From Lepidurus packardi (lineage: Eukaryota; Arthropoda; Branchiopoda; Notostraca; Triopsidae): DNA of 64,000 bases. Location: positions 1 through 64,000 of the forward strand of contig JAKZAN010000100.1 of NCBI GenBank assembly GCA_023053545.1. Reading direction: 5' to 3'. The position numbers were made by a program, and so were the translations under genes. This document shows, in pieces, positions 36,501 to 48,529 of the stretch. The notes beneath the pieces were generated by a model. The model saw only the letters and a list, made by a program, of their open reading frames with translations, was not told where the DNA came from and made no database searches. The first letter of the stretch is position 1, and each line of letters begins with the position of its first letter.

Positions 36501-39500
36501 GACCAGTTTAAACCAGTTTGAACTAGTATAAACCAGGTTAAACCAGTGTAAAACAGTTAATAAACTAGTTTAAACCAGTTTAGACCTTTTTAGGCCTGGT
36601 TTAAACCAGTTTAAGCCAGTTAAAAACGGTTTAAACCAGTTTATAAACTAGCTTAAACAAGCTTAGACCTGTTAAAAAAAATTTAAACCAGTTTGAACTA
36701 GTATAAACCAGTTTAGACCTGTGTAAACCAGTTTATACCATTTAGAACACGTTTAGACCTGTTTACACCGGTATAAACCAGTTTATGAACTAGCTTAAAC
36801 CAGTTTAGACCTGTTTACACCGGTATAAACCAGTTTATGAACTCGCTTAAACCAGTTTAGACCTGTGTAAACCAGTTTAAACCAGTTTGAACCTGTTTAA
36901 GCCTGGTTTAAACCAGTTTAAGCCAGTGAAATACGTTTTAAACCAGTTTATAAACTAGTTTGAACAAGTTTAGACCTGTTAAAAAAATTTCAACCAGTTT
37001 GAACTAGTATCAACCAGTTTAAACCAGTTTAGACCTGTGTAAACCAGTTTATACCAGTTAAAACCAGTTTAGACCTGTTTACACCGGTATAAACCAGTTT
37101 ATAATCTAGTTTTGACCAGTTTAAACCAGATTAAGCCAGTTTTAACCGGTTTAAACCAGTTTGAACTAGTATATACCAGTTTACACCAGTTTAGACCTGT
37201 GTAAACCAGTTTATACCATTTAGAACCAGTTTAGACCTGTTTACACCGGTATAAACCAGTTTATAAACTAGCTTAAACCAGTTTAGACCTGTGTAAACCA
37301 GTTTAAACCAGTTTGAACTAGTATAAACAAGTTTAAACCAGTGTAACACAGTTAATAAACTAGTTAAAACCAGTTTAGACCTGTTTACACCGGTATAAAC
37401 CAGTTTATAATCTAGTTTTAACCAGTTTGAAAACCAGATTAAGCCAGTTTTAGCCGGTTTAAACCAGTTTGAACTAGTATAAACCAGTTTATAAACTACG
37501 TTAAACCAGTTTAGACATGAGTAAACCAGTTTAGACATGAGTAGACCAGTTTAAACCAGTTTGAACTAGTAAAAACCAGGTTAAACCAGTGTAAAACAGT
37601 TAATAAACTAGTTTAAACCAGTTTAGACCTTTTAGGCCTGGTTTAAACCAGTTTAAGCCAGTTAAAAACGGTTTAAACCAGTTTATAAACTAGCTTAAAC
37701 AAGCTTAGACCTGTTAAAAAAAATTTAAACCAGTTTGAACTAGTATAAACCAGTATAAACCAGTTTAGACCTGTGTAAACCAGTTTATACCATTTAGAAC
37801 CAGTTTAGACCTGTTTACACCGGTATAAACCAGTTTATGAACTCGCTTATACCAGTTTAGACCTGTGTAAACCAGTTTAAACCAGTTTGAACTAGTATAA
37901 ACAAGTTTAAACCAGTGTAACACATTTAATAAACTAGTTTAAACCAGTTTAGACCTGTTAAAAAAATTTCAACCAGTTTGAACTAGTATAAACCAGTTTA
38001 AACCAGTTTAGACCTGTGTAAACCAGTTTATACCAGTTAAAACCAGTTTAGACATGTTTACACCGTTATAAACCAGTTTATAATCTAGTTTTGACCAGTT
38101 TAAACCAGATTAAGCCAGTTTTAACCGGTTTAAACCAGTTTGAACTAGTATAAACCAGTTTACACCAGTTTAGACCTGTGTAAACCAGTTTATACCATTT
38201 AGAACCAGTTTGGACCTGTTTACACCGGTGTAAACCAGTTTATAAACTAGCTTAAACCAGTTTAGACCTGTGTAAACCAGTTTAAACCAGTTTTAACTAG
38301 TATAAACAAGTTTAAACCAGTGTAACACAGTAAATAAACTAGTTTAAACCAGTTTAGACCTGTTAAAAAAATTTCAACCAGTTTGAACTAGTATAAACCA
38401 GTTTAAACCAGTTTAGACCTGTGTTAACCAGTTTATACCAGTTAAAACCAGTTTAGACCTGTTTAAACCGGTATAAACCAGTTTATAATCTAGTTTTGAC
38501 CAGTTTAAACCAGATTAAGCCAGTTTTAACCGGTTTAAACCAGTTTGAACTAGTATAAACCAGTCTATAAACTACCTTAAACCAGTTTAGACATGAGTAA
38601 ACCAGTTTTGACATGAGTAGACCAGTCTAAACCAGTTTGAACTAGTATAAACCAGTTTAAACCTTTGTAGACCAGTTTATACCAGTTAAAACCAGTTAAG
38701 ACCTGTTTACACCGGTATGAACCAGTTTATACCAGTTAAAACCAGTTAAGACCTGTTTACACCGGTATGAACCAGTTTATAATCTAGTTTTGACCAGTTT
38801 AAACCAGATTAAGCCAGTTTTAACCGGCTTAAACCAGTTTGAACTAGTATAAACCAGTTTAAACCAGTTTAGACCTGTGTAAACCAGTTTATACCAATTA
38901 GAACCAGTTTAGATCTGTTTACACCGGTATAAACCAGTTTATAAACTAGCTTAAACCAGTTAAGACCTGTGTAAACCAGTTTAAACCAGTTTGAACTAGT
39001 ATAAACAAGTTTAAACCAGTGTAACACAGTTAATAAACTAGTTTAAACCAGTTTAGACCTGTTAAAAAAATTTAAACCAGTTTGAACTAGTTTATACCAG
39101 TTAAAACCAGTTTAGACCTGTTTACACCGGTATAAACCAGTTTATAAGCCAGTTTTAAACGGTTTAACCAGTTTGAACTAGTATAAACCAGTTTATAAAC
39201 TACGTTAAACCAGTTTAGACATGAGTAGACCAGTTTAAACCAGTTTGAACTAGTATAAACCAGGTTAAACCAGTGTAAAACAGTTAATAAACTAGTTTAA
39301 ACCAGTTTAGACCTTTTTAGGCCTGGTTTAAACCAGTTTAAGCCAGTTAAAAACGGTTTAAACCAGTTTATAAACTAGCTTAAACAAGCTTAGACCTGTT
39401 AAAAAAAATTTAAACCAGTTTGAACTAGTATAAACCAGTTTAGACCTGTGTAAACCAGTTTAGACCATTTAGAACACGTTTAGACCTGTTTACACCGGTA

Positions 39501-42500
39501 TAAACCAGTTATGAACTAGCTTAAACCAGTTTAGACCTGTTTACACCGGTATAAACCAGTTTATGAACTCGCTTAAACCAGTTTAGACCTGTGTAAACCA
39601 GTTTAAACCAGTTTGAACCTGTTTAAGCCTGGTTTAAACCAGTTTAAGCCAGTGAAATACGTTTTAAACCAGTTTATAAACTAGTTTGAACAAGTTTAGA
39701 CCTGTTAAAAAAATTTCAACCAGTTTGAACTAGTATCAACCAGTTTAAACCAGTTTAGACCTGTGTAAACCAGTTTATACCAGTTAAAACCAGTTTAGAC
39801 CTGTTTACACCGGTATAAACCAGTTTATAATCAAGTTTTGACCAGTTTAAACCAGATTAAGCCAGTTTTAACCGGTTTAAACCAGTTTGAACTAGTATAT
39901 ACCAGTTTACACCAGTTTAGACCTGTGTAAACCAGTTTATACCATTTAGAACACGTTTAGACCTGTTTACACCGGTATAAACCAGTTTATGAACTAGCTT
40001 AAACCAGTTTAGACCTGTTTACACCGGTATAAACCAGTTTATGAACTCGCTTAAACCAGTTTAGACCTGTGTAAACCAGTTTAAACCAGTTTGAACTAGT
40101 ATAAACAAGTTTAAACCAGTGTAAAACAGTTAATAAACTAGTTTAAACCAGTTTAGACCTGTTTAGGCCTGGTTTAAACCAGTTTAAGCCAGTTAAAAAC
40201 GTTTTAAACCAGTTTATAAACTAGTTTGAACAAGTTTAGACCTGTTAAAAAAATTTCAACCAGTTTAAACTAGTATCAAGCAGTTTAAACCAGTTTAGAC
40301 CTGTGTAAACCAGTTTATACCAGTTAAAACCAGTTTAGACCTGTTTACACCGGTATAAACCAGTTTATAATCTAGTCTTGACCAGTTTAAACCAGATTAA
40401 GCCAGTTTTAACCGGTTTAAACCAGTTTGAACTAGTATAAACCAGTTTACACCAGTTTAGACCTGTGTAAACCAGTTTATACCATTTAGAACCAGTTTGG
40501 ACCTGTTTACACCGGTGTAAACCAGTTTATAAACTAGCTTAAACCAGTTTAGACCTGTGTAAACCAGTTTAAACCAGTTTGAACTAGTATAAACAAGTTT
40601 AAACCAGTGTAACACAGTTAATAAACTAGTTTAAACCAGTTTAGACCTGATAAAAAAATTTCAACCAGTTTGAACTAGTATAAACCAGTTTAAACCAGTT
40701 TAGACCTGTGTAAACCAGTTTATACCAGTTAAAACCAGTTTAGACCTGTTTACACCGGTATAAACCAGTTTATAATCTAGTTTTGACCAGTTTAAACCAG
40801 ATTAAGCCAGTTTTAACCGGTTTAAACCAGCTTGAACTAGTATAAACCAGTCTATAAACTACCTTAAACCAGTTTAGACATGAGTAAACCAGTTTTGACA
40901 TGAGTAGACCAGTCTAAACCAGTTTGAACTAGTATAAACCAGTTTAAACCAGTTTAGACCTGTGTAAACCAGTTTATGCCATTTAGAACCAGTTTAGACC
41001 TGTTTACAAAGGTATAAACCAGTTTATAAACTAGCTTAAACCATTTTAGACCTGTGTAAACCAGTTTTAACCAGTTTGAACTAGTATAAACAAGTTTAAA
41101 CCAGTGTAACACAGTTAATATACTAGTTTAAACCAGTTTAGACCTGTTAAAAAAATTTAAACCAGTTTGAACTAGTTTATACCAGTTAAAACCAGTTTAG
41201 ACCTGTTTACACCGGTATAAACCAGTTTATAATCTAGTTTTAACCAGTTTAAACCAGATTACGCCAGTTTTAACCGGTTTAAACCAGTTTGAACTAGTAT
41301 AAACCAGTTTATAAGCTACGTTAAACCAGTTTAGACATGAGTAAACCAGTTTAGACATGAGTAGACCAGTTTAAACCAGTTTGAACTAGTATAAACCAGG
41401 TTAAACCAGTTTAAATCAGTTAATAAACTAGTTTAAACCAGTTTAGACCTTTTTAGGCCTGGTTTAAAGCAGTTTAAGCCAGTTAAAAACGGTTTAAACC
41501 AGTTTATAAACTAGCTTAAACAAGCTTAGACCTGTTAAAAAAAATTTAAACCAGTTTGAACTAGTATAAACCAGTATAAACCAGTTTAGACCTGTGTAAA
41601 CCAGTTTATACCATTTAGAACCAGTTTAGACCTGTTTACACCGGTATAAACCAGTTTATGAACTAGCTTAAACCAGTTTAGACCTGTTTACAAAGGTATA
41701 AACCAGTTTATGAACTCGCTTAAACCAGTTTAGACCTGTGTAAACCAGTTTAAACCAGTTTGAACTAGTATAAACAAGTTTAAACCAGTGTAAAACAGTT
41801 AATATACTAGTTTAAACCAGTTTAGACCTGTTAAAAAAATTTAAACCAGTTTGAACTAGTTTATACCAGTTAAAACCAGTTTAGACCTGTTTACACCGGT
41901 ATAAACCAGTTTATAATCTAGTTTTAACCAGTTTAAACCAGATTAAGCCAGTTTTAACCGGTTTAAACCAGTTTGAACTAGTATAAACCAGTTTATAAGC
42001 TACGTTAAACCAGTTTAGACATGAGTAGACCAGTTTAAACCAGTTTGAACTAGTATAAACCAGGTTAAACCAGTGTAAAACAGTTAATAAACTAGTTTAA
42101 ACCAGATTAGACCTTTTTAGGCCTGGTTTAAAGCAGTTTAAGCCAGTTAAAAACGGTTTAAACCAGTTTATAAACTAGCTTAAACAAGCTTAGACCTGTT
42201 AAAAAAAATTTAAACCAGTTTGAACTAGTATAAACCAGTATAAACCAGTTTAGACCTGTGTAAACCAGTTTATACCATTTAGAACCAGTTTAGACCTGTT
42301 TACACCGGTATAAACCAGTTTATGAACTAGCTTAAACCAGTTTAGACCTGTTTACACCGGTATAAACCAGTTTATGAACTCGCTTAAACCAGTTTAGACC
42401 TGTGTAAACCAGTTTAAACCAGTTTGAACTAGTATAAACAAGTTTAAAAAAGTGTAAAACAGTTAATAAACTAGTTTAAACCAGTTTAGACCTGTTTAGG

Positions 42501-42700
42501 CCTGGTTTAAACCAGTTTAAGCCAGTTAAAAACGTTTTAAACCAGTTTATAAACGAGTTTGAACAAGTTTAGACCTGTTAAAAAAATTTCAACCAGTTTG
42601 AACTAGTATGAACCAGTTTAAACCAGTTTAGACCTGTGTAAACCAGTTTATACCAGTTAAAACCAGTTTAGACCTGTTTACACCGGTATAAACCAGTTTA
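33573..42700 (+). repeat. Satellite block 2
   Basis: The same decamer satellite in the same orientation. It contains several long local duplications: about 35300-36300 matched by about 37350-38350 (offset 2048), about 36310-37190 matched by about 39060-39920, and two neighbouring units of about 664-684 bp at about 41120-42480. A clean 50-bp tandem duplication lies at 38671-38770. No gene is seen; a reverse-strand reading frame at 37191-37538 is a chance run through the decamers. Confidence 0.96.
38671..38770 (+). repeat. 50-bp tandem duplication within the satellite
   Basis: Five decamers (ACCAGTTTAT, ACCAGTTAAA, ACCAGTTAAG, ACCTGTTTAC, ACCGGTATGA) occur twice in direct succession at 38671-38720 and 38721-38770. 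The unusual GTATGA form is present in both, so the duplication is recent. Confidence 0.9.
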
Positions 42701-42701
42701 T
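42694..42701. repeat. Target-site duplication of non-LTR copy A, left (CAGTTTA(T))
   Basis: CAGTTTA precedes the element, and the following T may belong to it. The right copy is at 50185-50192. The same sequence at the same place in the satellite flanks copy B. Confidence 0.8.
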
Positions 42702-43086
42702 GGTGGACGACGGGTCGACGACTAGTGAAGACGTGTCACCCATCTCTCTCCTAAAAAGTCAATTTTTCACCTCAAATCCTGTTACTTTTGTTCTGTGTTA
42801 CAGTTTAAATGAATGTGCTTAAAACCCTTGTTCGTTTGGTGATTAAATTGAACTTATTACCTATTGCCTCCATTGACAATTACCCCTAAAAGTGACACCA
42901 TGTGACACACCCTACAATCAGTTTCCTTACCGTTCCTTAAAGGGTCTGGTTCCTTACCACGACGATAAAGTAATACTCAGTTATCTAAACTAATAACTTC
43001 GTTTTTGTTAAGTTTGTTGCTTAACGTTGTGTTAAAAGTGTTAGCCACGTTAAACGTACGCCCATATTGGTTCAGGAATTTCCCCC
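42702..43086 (+). promoter_or_regulatory. 5' UTR of non-LTR copy A, likely internal promoter
   Basis: About 385 bp between the element start and the first ORF1 ATG. It has no TATA box. Elements of this superfamily usually transcribe from an internal promoter in this region, so that role is inferred from the family. It contains the GAATGTGC, CGTTCC and CGTACG variants that distinguish copy A from copy B. Confidence 0.5.
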
Positions 43087-44420
43087 ATGGAAGGTGCAGC
43101 AGCACTGCCGACTCCGAAAACTGGCCCAGCGGAAAAAAGAAAAACTACCGAAAAAGACAACTCAATGGAATACACCGATGCTTCGATTTGTACAATCTAC
43201 GGAAACGAATTTGAAAATGATCAAACCTCCTCGAATTCATGTCCAAGCCGTCAAAATTCGTTAAAACGCGCCCGGTTACACTCCCCCAGGGCTCAACTCT
43301 CGTTTCGAAAACGCTCCCACTCGATTAGCAGCGTAGTACCGTCTCAAACAGAAATCATAGCCTACACATTGCAAGCCATGATGGAAACCCAAGTTCTGCT
43401 TACAGAGCAAGTTAAAAATCTAACCGGAATCGTTCTCAAACTTGAAACCAAACTCGAAACAAGAGCTGAAGCTAGACCTGAAAACGTACTCAATGCCACC
43501 GAGCCACGACAAGAGGAAAAAAAACAGGAAGAAAATGGATGGCTGCTTGTCACCAGAAGACACCGACCTAAACAACCCAAGACTCAAAACAACGGAAAGG
43601 AGAATACCATCCCCTTGCCTGAAACTCTTCCCCAGAACAAACTCCTAACATTAGCTCAATCAACGCTGAAAAAGCCGTGACTCTTTTCATCCGTCAGCAG
43701 GACGCCGAAAAACGTAAAAAGCAGTACACCAAAAGAGAGCTCCTATCCTTAATCGACTCTGATATTAAAGCCTTTGATAGCCAAGCACCTCGCCCAATCC
43801 TGGTGAGAAAAAAGATGCAAGGAGATCTAATCCTCACATACAAAAACAAAGCTGAAAAAGAAGAATCCGCAAAAATTTTGGACGGAAAATTTCTCTGTCA
43901 ACTTGGAATGATATAGGTCGTCACTATCCAACCTAAGCTAAAAGTAGCAATTCATCTGCTCCCGAAAGATGTCTCAAGAGAAGAAATTTGGGAACACCTT
44001 TCAGAAAAGAACTCAAGTCTCAATATCACTTTTAAACCTGATCAAGTTTCATGGATCAACGAGGACAATGGCAAAAAACACGGCTCCATTCTCTATACTT
44101 GCTCGTCAGAAACGGAAAAAAACATCCTTACAAGTCGCGGAACTCTTCTTGCCTTCAACCGTACAGTACAAGTGGAAAGCTCTCGACCGCCCTCAATCCT
44201 CCAATGCTTTAAATGCCAAAAATACGGGCACACTTCCTTCAACTGTCAAAGCATTACCTCCAAATGCGCCAAGTGTGGCACAATAATACATGAAACTAAA
44301 AACTGCGACAACACCTTCTTGAAATGTGTCAACTGCGGAGGCAAACACGCAGCCTTTGATAAGAACTGCCCAACCCGAATTGCTGCCATTAAAGAAGCCC
44401 AATCCGCTAAAAAAGCATGA
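43087..44420 (+). pseudogene. ORF1 (gag-like, three CCHC knuckles), copy A, two frame breaks
   Basis: A nucleic-acid-binding ORF1 protein. Translation from ATG 43087 gives 197 residues, basic and low in complexity, ending at TGA 43678-43680. Coding then continues in the -1 frame, which opens shortly before (SSINAEKAVTLFIRQQ...), runs to an in-frame TAG (43914-43916) and goes on in the same frame to three zinc knuckles (44205-44369): CFKC...H...C, CAKC...H...C and CVNC...H...C. It ends at TGA 44418-44420, overlapping the ORF2 ATG. Both breaks are identical in copy B. They are therefore either old lesions carried by a shared source, or recoding sites. The first junction, CTGAAAAAG, is not a classical slippery heptamer. 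The frame assignment is clear; functionality is not. Confidence 0.85.
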
Positions 44421-46632
44421 AACCGACAAGAATCGTGATCCAAAATATAAGAAAGAGCTATGACCAACTTCAAGAATTAACACGACAAGCTCAGAAAGAA
44501 GATATAGATACCGTGATAGTACTGGAACCTCCGCAAAACTTAACAATCAATCAACTTTCAGGATACTCCATCTCTCGATCTCGGCTAGAATACCAAGGAA
44601 TAGCGCTACTCACTACTCAATCAGCTTCATACCAGATACTAGAAATATCCCAATTATCCGTGGTAATAAAAATACAATCTCTCAACTCGTCACCTATACT
44701 TGTTATCGCACTTTACAGAAGATCCAATGAAAATTTAGAAACTCTGCTTCAAAACTTGTGGGAAAAATTCCATAAAACTACATCAAATATCATCATAACC
44801 GGGGACTTTAACGCTCATCATTGGTCATGGGAAGCTAAAAAATCAGACTTGCCTGGAATACAACTGTACGACTTTACGACAAAACACGGCATGGAACTGC
44901 TAAACACCTGGAACCGCCACACATTTCAAAACAAACGAGGACACCAATCGACAATAGACTTAACTTATGCTTCCTTGACGCTTCTACCTCATGTTTACTT
45001 AAAAATTCTTGACGACGAAGACTATTATAATGAATCCGATCACTCCGCTGTAATAATTGATCTCCCAAATGCCAAAGCTAAATTTAACTCCACCATGTGG
45101 TCTTACTCAAAAGTCAACTGGGATAAAATCCGTTCAAAAACAAAAGAGCTTCTTGACACACGCTCGTCCTGGATAAACTTGGAAAACAATGATGCTATTG
45201 ACCTTGCCGTTGGCTCTTTGACATCGACTATCCAAGAAATAATATCTAAGCATGTACCTAAAAGAGTCCTGAAAAACTCAAACCCCTGGTGGAATTCAGA
45301 CCTTAACTCCCTTAGAAAAGCAGCAGCTAAAGCACTTAAAAAGTTCAAAAACACTGGATTACAAGATGAAACGAATTGGAAAGTTGCAAGAAACCTATAT
45401 CGCGCCAAAACAAGAAAATATAGAGAAGAGTATTGGCTAAACAAAATAAAAGAACCACACAACAAAACATTATGGGCTTTTAATAATAACCTAAAGAACA
45501 AGGAAAAAAACTTACTCCAACACGTTTTACAAGAAGACGGGAACAACTTTCCGGATGAAATCACCAAACTAAACTATGCGGCAGAAAAACTCTTAGGAGG
45601 CACAAGAGATTCAAACCCCTCCTCCAAATCTAAAATACGTCGAATAAATTACAACTTCGGTAAAGACGACGAAATCACAGCAGAAGACCTCTCATCAATC
45701 ATCACTGAGCTACAACCCATGAAAGCAGCTGGAAAAGACGACATTCAGCCTATAATAATAAAAGAACTATGGAACATACTAAAAGAACCTATGATTAACA
45801 TATACAACGCCTCGATTCGTCTGAGTTATTACCCAAAAGACTGGAAGATGGCTAAAGTGCTAATTCTACCCAAACCACACAAACCAAGTTACGAATCTAT
45901 GCGGAGTTTCCGCCCAATCTCTCTTCTCCCAGTACTGGGCAAGATATTGGAAAAAGCCATGACTCGCAAACTAACGAAATTACTCGATGACAATAAAATC
46001 CTGTCAGGAAATCAATGGGGATTTCGACGAAATCGGTCTACCACAGACGCCCTAATCCGACTATCCAACGCTGGCCTTAAAGCCTTTGATAAAGGGAAAG
46101 TACTAACAGCATTATTCCTAGATATAAGTGGAGCATTTGACAATGTTCATCACCAAAAATTGATTAATGAGCTCCGAAAAATAAAAACCCCCAAAGTACT
46201 ACTCAATTGGATCACTAGCTTCTTGGAAAACCGCACCGCCTATACCATCTATAGAGAAACGCATAGTTTGCTCTACCAAATTACAAACGGCGTTCCCCAA
46301 GGGTCCCCACGTTCTCCTCTCCTCTTCTTAATTTACATTAATGGATGTTTCACAACAATCAAACGCAAGAGGATAGAGATCCAGGCCTTTGCTGATGACC
46401 TAATATTATTCACCTCCAGCAAATCGAGTAATCAAAACACCAAACTACTGGCTAACAACATTTCAGCATTAGAAAAATGGGGCATTAGACTAAATCTCCG
46501 ATTTGCTAAAGAAAAAACCGAACTCGTCCACTTCCATCGCAAAAGACAAGCCGAAGAAGCAACACTGACTTGGGGTCAAACCACCATCGTACCCAAAACT
46601 TCATCAAGATATCTGGGCCTCTACCTTGATCA
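44417..46632 (+). pseudogene. ORF2 endonuclease-reverse transcriptase, copy A, interrupted
   Basis: Encodes the nicking endonuclease and reverse transcriptase for target-primed reverse transcription. ATG 44417 overlaps the ORF1 stop as ATGA, a layout used for termination-reinitiation in related elements. The apurinic-type endonuclease motifs are present: GDFNAHH with Asp at residue 130, and SDHSA with Asp-His at 208-209. RT motifs follow: FRPISLLPVLGKILE, LFLDISGAFD, GVPQGSPRSPLLF (near residue 625) and AFADD with its Asp pair at 660-661. The frame is intact to 46632, where it runs into inverted sequence, gaining a meaningless tail and stopping at about 46700. The C-terminal domain is therefore detached (see 48530-49956). 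The endonuclease part is intact here, unlike in copy B. Confidence 0.92.
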
Positions 46633-46633
46633 G

Positions 46634-47688
46634 CGATTAAGGATAGGAGCTCTCTTTTGGTGTACTGCTTTTTACGTTTTTCGGCGTCCTGCTGACGGAT
46701 GAAAAGAGTCACGGCTTTTTCAGCGTTGATTGAGCTAATGTTAGGAGTTTGTTCTGGGGAAGAGTTTCAGGCAAGGGGATGGTATTCTCCTTTCCGTTGT
46801 TTTGAGTCTTGGGTTGTTTAGGTCGGTGTCTTCTGGTGACAAGCAGCCATCCATTTTCTTCCTGTTTTTTTTCCTCTTGTCGTGGCTCGGTGGCATTGAG
46901 TACGTTTTCAGGTCTAGCTTCAGCTCTTGTTTCGAGTTTGGTTTCAAGTTTGAGAACGATTCCGGTTAGATTTTTAACTTGCTCTGTAAGCAGAACTTGG
47001 GTTTCCATCATGGCTTGCAATGTGTAGGCTATGATTTCTGTTTGAGACGGTACTACGCTGCTAATCGAGTGGGAGCGTTTTCGAAACGAGAGTTGAGCCC
47101 TGGGGGAGTGTAACCGGGCGCGTTTTAACGAATTTTGACGGCTTGGACATGAATTCGAGGAGGTTTGATCATTTTCAAATTCGTTTCCGTAGATTGTACA
47201 AATCGAAGCATCGGTGTATTCCATTGAGTTGTCTTTTTCAGTAGTTTTTCTTTTTTCCGCTGGGCCAGTTTTCGGAGTCGGCAGTGCTGCTGCACCTTCC
47301 ATGGGGGAAATTCCTGAACCAATATGGGCGTACGTTTAACGTGGCTAACACTTTTAACACAACGTTAAGCAACAAACTTAACAAAAACGAAGTTATTAGT
47401 TTAGATAACTGAGTATTACTTTATCGTCGTGGTAAGGAACCAGACCCTTTAAGGAACGGTAAGGAAACTGATTGTAGGGTGTGTCACATGGTGTCACTTT
47501 TAGGGGTAATTGTCAATGGAGGCAATAGGTAATAAGTTCAATTTAATCACCAAACGAACAAGGGTTTTAAGCACATTCATTTAAACTGTAACACAGAACA
47601 AAAGTAACAGGATTTGAGGTGAAAAATTGACTTTTTAGGAGAGAGATGGGTGACACGTCTTCACTAGTCGTCGACCCGTCGTCCACCA
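46634..47688 (-). mobile_element. Inverted copy of the element's first 1055 bp
   Basis: The exact reverse complement of 42701-43755 except for one base seen by eye (a C in copy A at about 43148 is T here and in copy B). It carries the copy A-specific variants GAATGTGC, CGTTCC and CGTACG, so it derives from copy A and not copy B. It does not stop at the element boundary but continues into reverse-complemented satellite. Confidence 0.94.
46709..47302 (-). pseudogene. ORF1 N-terminal part within the inverted segment
   Basis: The same 197-residue N-terminal frame as at 43087-43680, here on the minus strand, with a single residue difference near its start in the overlapping +1 reading only. It keeps the same TGA and the same -1 continuation as the two direct copies. 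The fragment is cut at 46634, so the zinc-knuckle part is absent. It is a duplicated fragment, not a functional gene. Confidence 0.9.
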
Positions 47689-48529
47689 TAAACTGGTTTA
47701 TACCGGTGTAAACAGGTCTAAACTGGTTTTAACTGGTATAAACTGGTTTACACAGGTCTAAACTGGTTTAAACTGGTTCATACTAGTTCAAACTGGTTGA
47801 AATTTTTTTAACAGGTCTAAACTTGTTCAAACTCGTTTATAAACTGGTTTAAAACGTTTTTAACTGGCTTAAACTGGTTTAAACCAGGCCTAAACAGGTC
47901 TAAACTGGTTTAAACTAGTTTATTAACTGTTTTACACTTTTTTAAACTTGTTTATACTAGTTCAAACTGGTTTAAACTGGTTTACACAGGTCTAAACTGG
48001 TTTAAGCGAGTTCATAAACTGGTTTATACCGGTGTAAACAGGTCTAAACTGGTTTAAGCTAGTTCATAAACTGGTTTATACCGGTGTAAACAGGTCTAAA
48101 CTGGTTCTAAATGGTATAAACTGGTTTACACAGGTCTAAACTGGTTTATACTGGTTTATACTAGTTCAAACTGGTTTAAATTTTTTTTAACAGGTCTAAG
48201 CTTGTTTAAGCTAGTTTATAAACTGGTTTAAACCGTTTTTAACTGGCTTAAACTGCTTTAAACCAGGCCTAAAAAGGTCTAAAATGGTTTAAACTAGTTT
48301 ATTAACTGATTTAAACTGGTTTAACCTGGTTTATACTAGTTCAAACTGGTTTAAACTGGTCTACTCATGTCTAAACTGGTTTACTCATGTCTAAACTGGT
48401 TTAACGTAGCTTATAAACTGGTTTATACTAGTTCAAACTGGTTTAAACCGGTTAAAACTGGCGTAATCTGGTTTAAACTGGTTAAAACTAGATTATAAAC
48501 TGGTTTATACCGGTGTAAACAGGTCTAAA
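47689..48529 (-). repeat. Satellite in inverted orientation
   Basis: The only satellite in the window that runs opposite to the rest (TAAACTGGTTTATACCGG...). It is the reverse complement of satellite just left of copy A, sharing rare forms such as GTATGAACC, AAACGAGTTTG and GTTTAAAAAAGTG. It lacks one unit of about 665-670 bp relative to the left flank: the part near the element matches the second unit (about 42120-42700), and the far part matches the first (about 41197-41450, with ATTACGCC and TTTAAATCAG). The end joins the element at a TAAA shared by both sequences (48526-48529). Confidence 0.92.

Larger units (their letters stand above)
42701..46632 (+). mobile_element. Non-LTR retrotransposon copy A, 5' part
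   Basis: A Jockey/I/R1-superfamily LINE-like element. Its first 3.9 kb matches copy B base for base apart from about a dozen differences. It starts TGGTGGACGACGGGTC, and holds a 5' UTR of about 385 bp, ORF1 and most of ORF2. At 46632 (after ...CTTGATCA) it stops abruptly and continues into a reverse-complemented copy of its own 5' region. The rest of the element resumes at 48530, re-reading 538 bp already present at 46094-46632. Clade assignment beyond the superfamily is not secure. Confidence 0.93.

Noticed and set aside
37191..37538. Reverse-strand frame of 115 residues with repeated Lys-Leu-Val-Tyr and Asn-Trp-Phe motifs
   Set aside because: It is a chance run through satellite decamers without an in-frame stop; a 10-bp repeat read in triplets gives a 10-residue pattern. 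No start context or homology is expected.
46809..47027. Forward-strand frame of 72 residues inside the inverted segment (also antisense at 43362-43580 and 59560-59778)
   Set aside because: It is the antisense shadow of ORF1 and recurs wherever ORF1 occurs.
46634..48529. Inversion by twin priming during retrotransposition
   Set aside because: The inverted segment extends past the element's 5' end into flanking satellite, which is not part of the element RNA.
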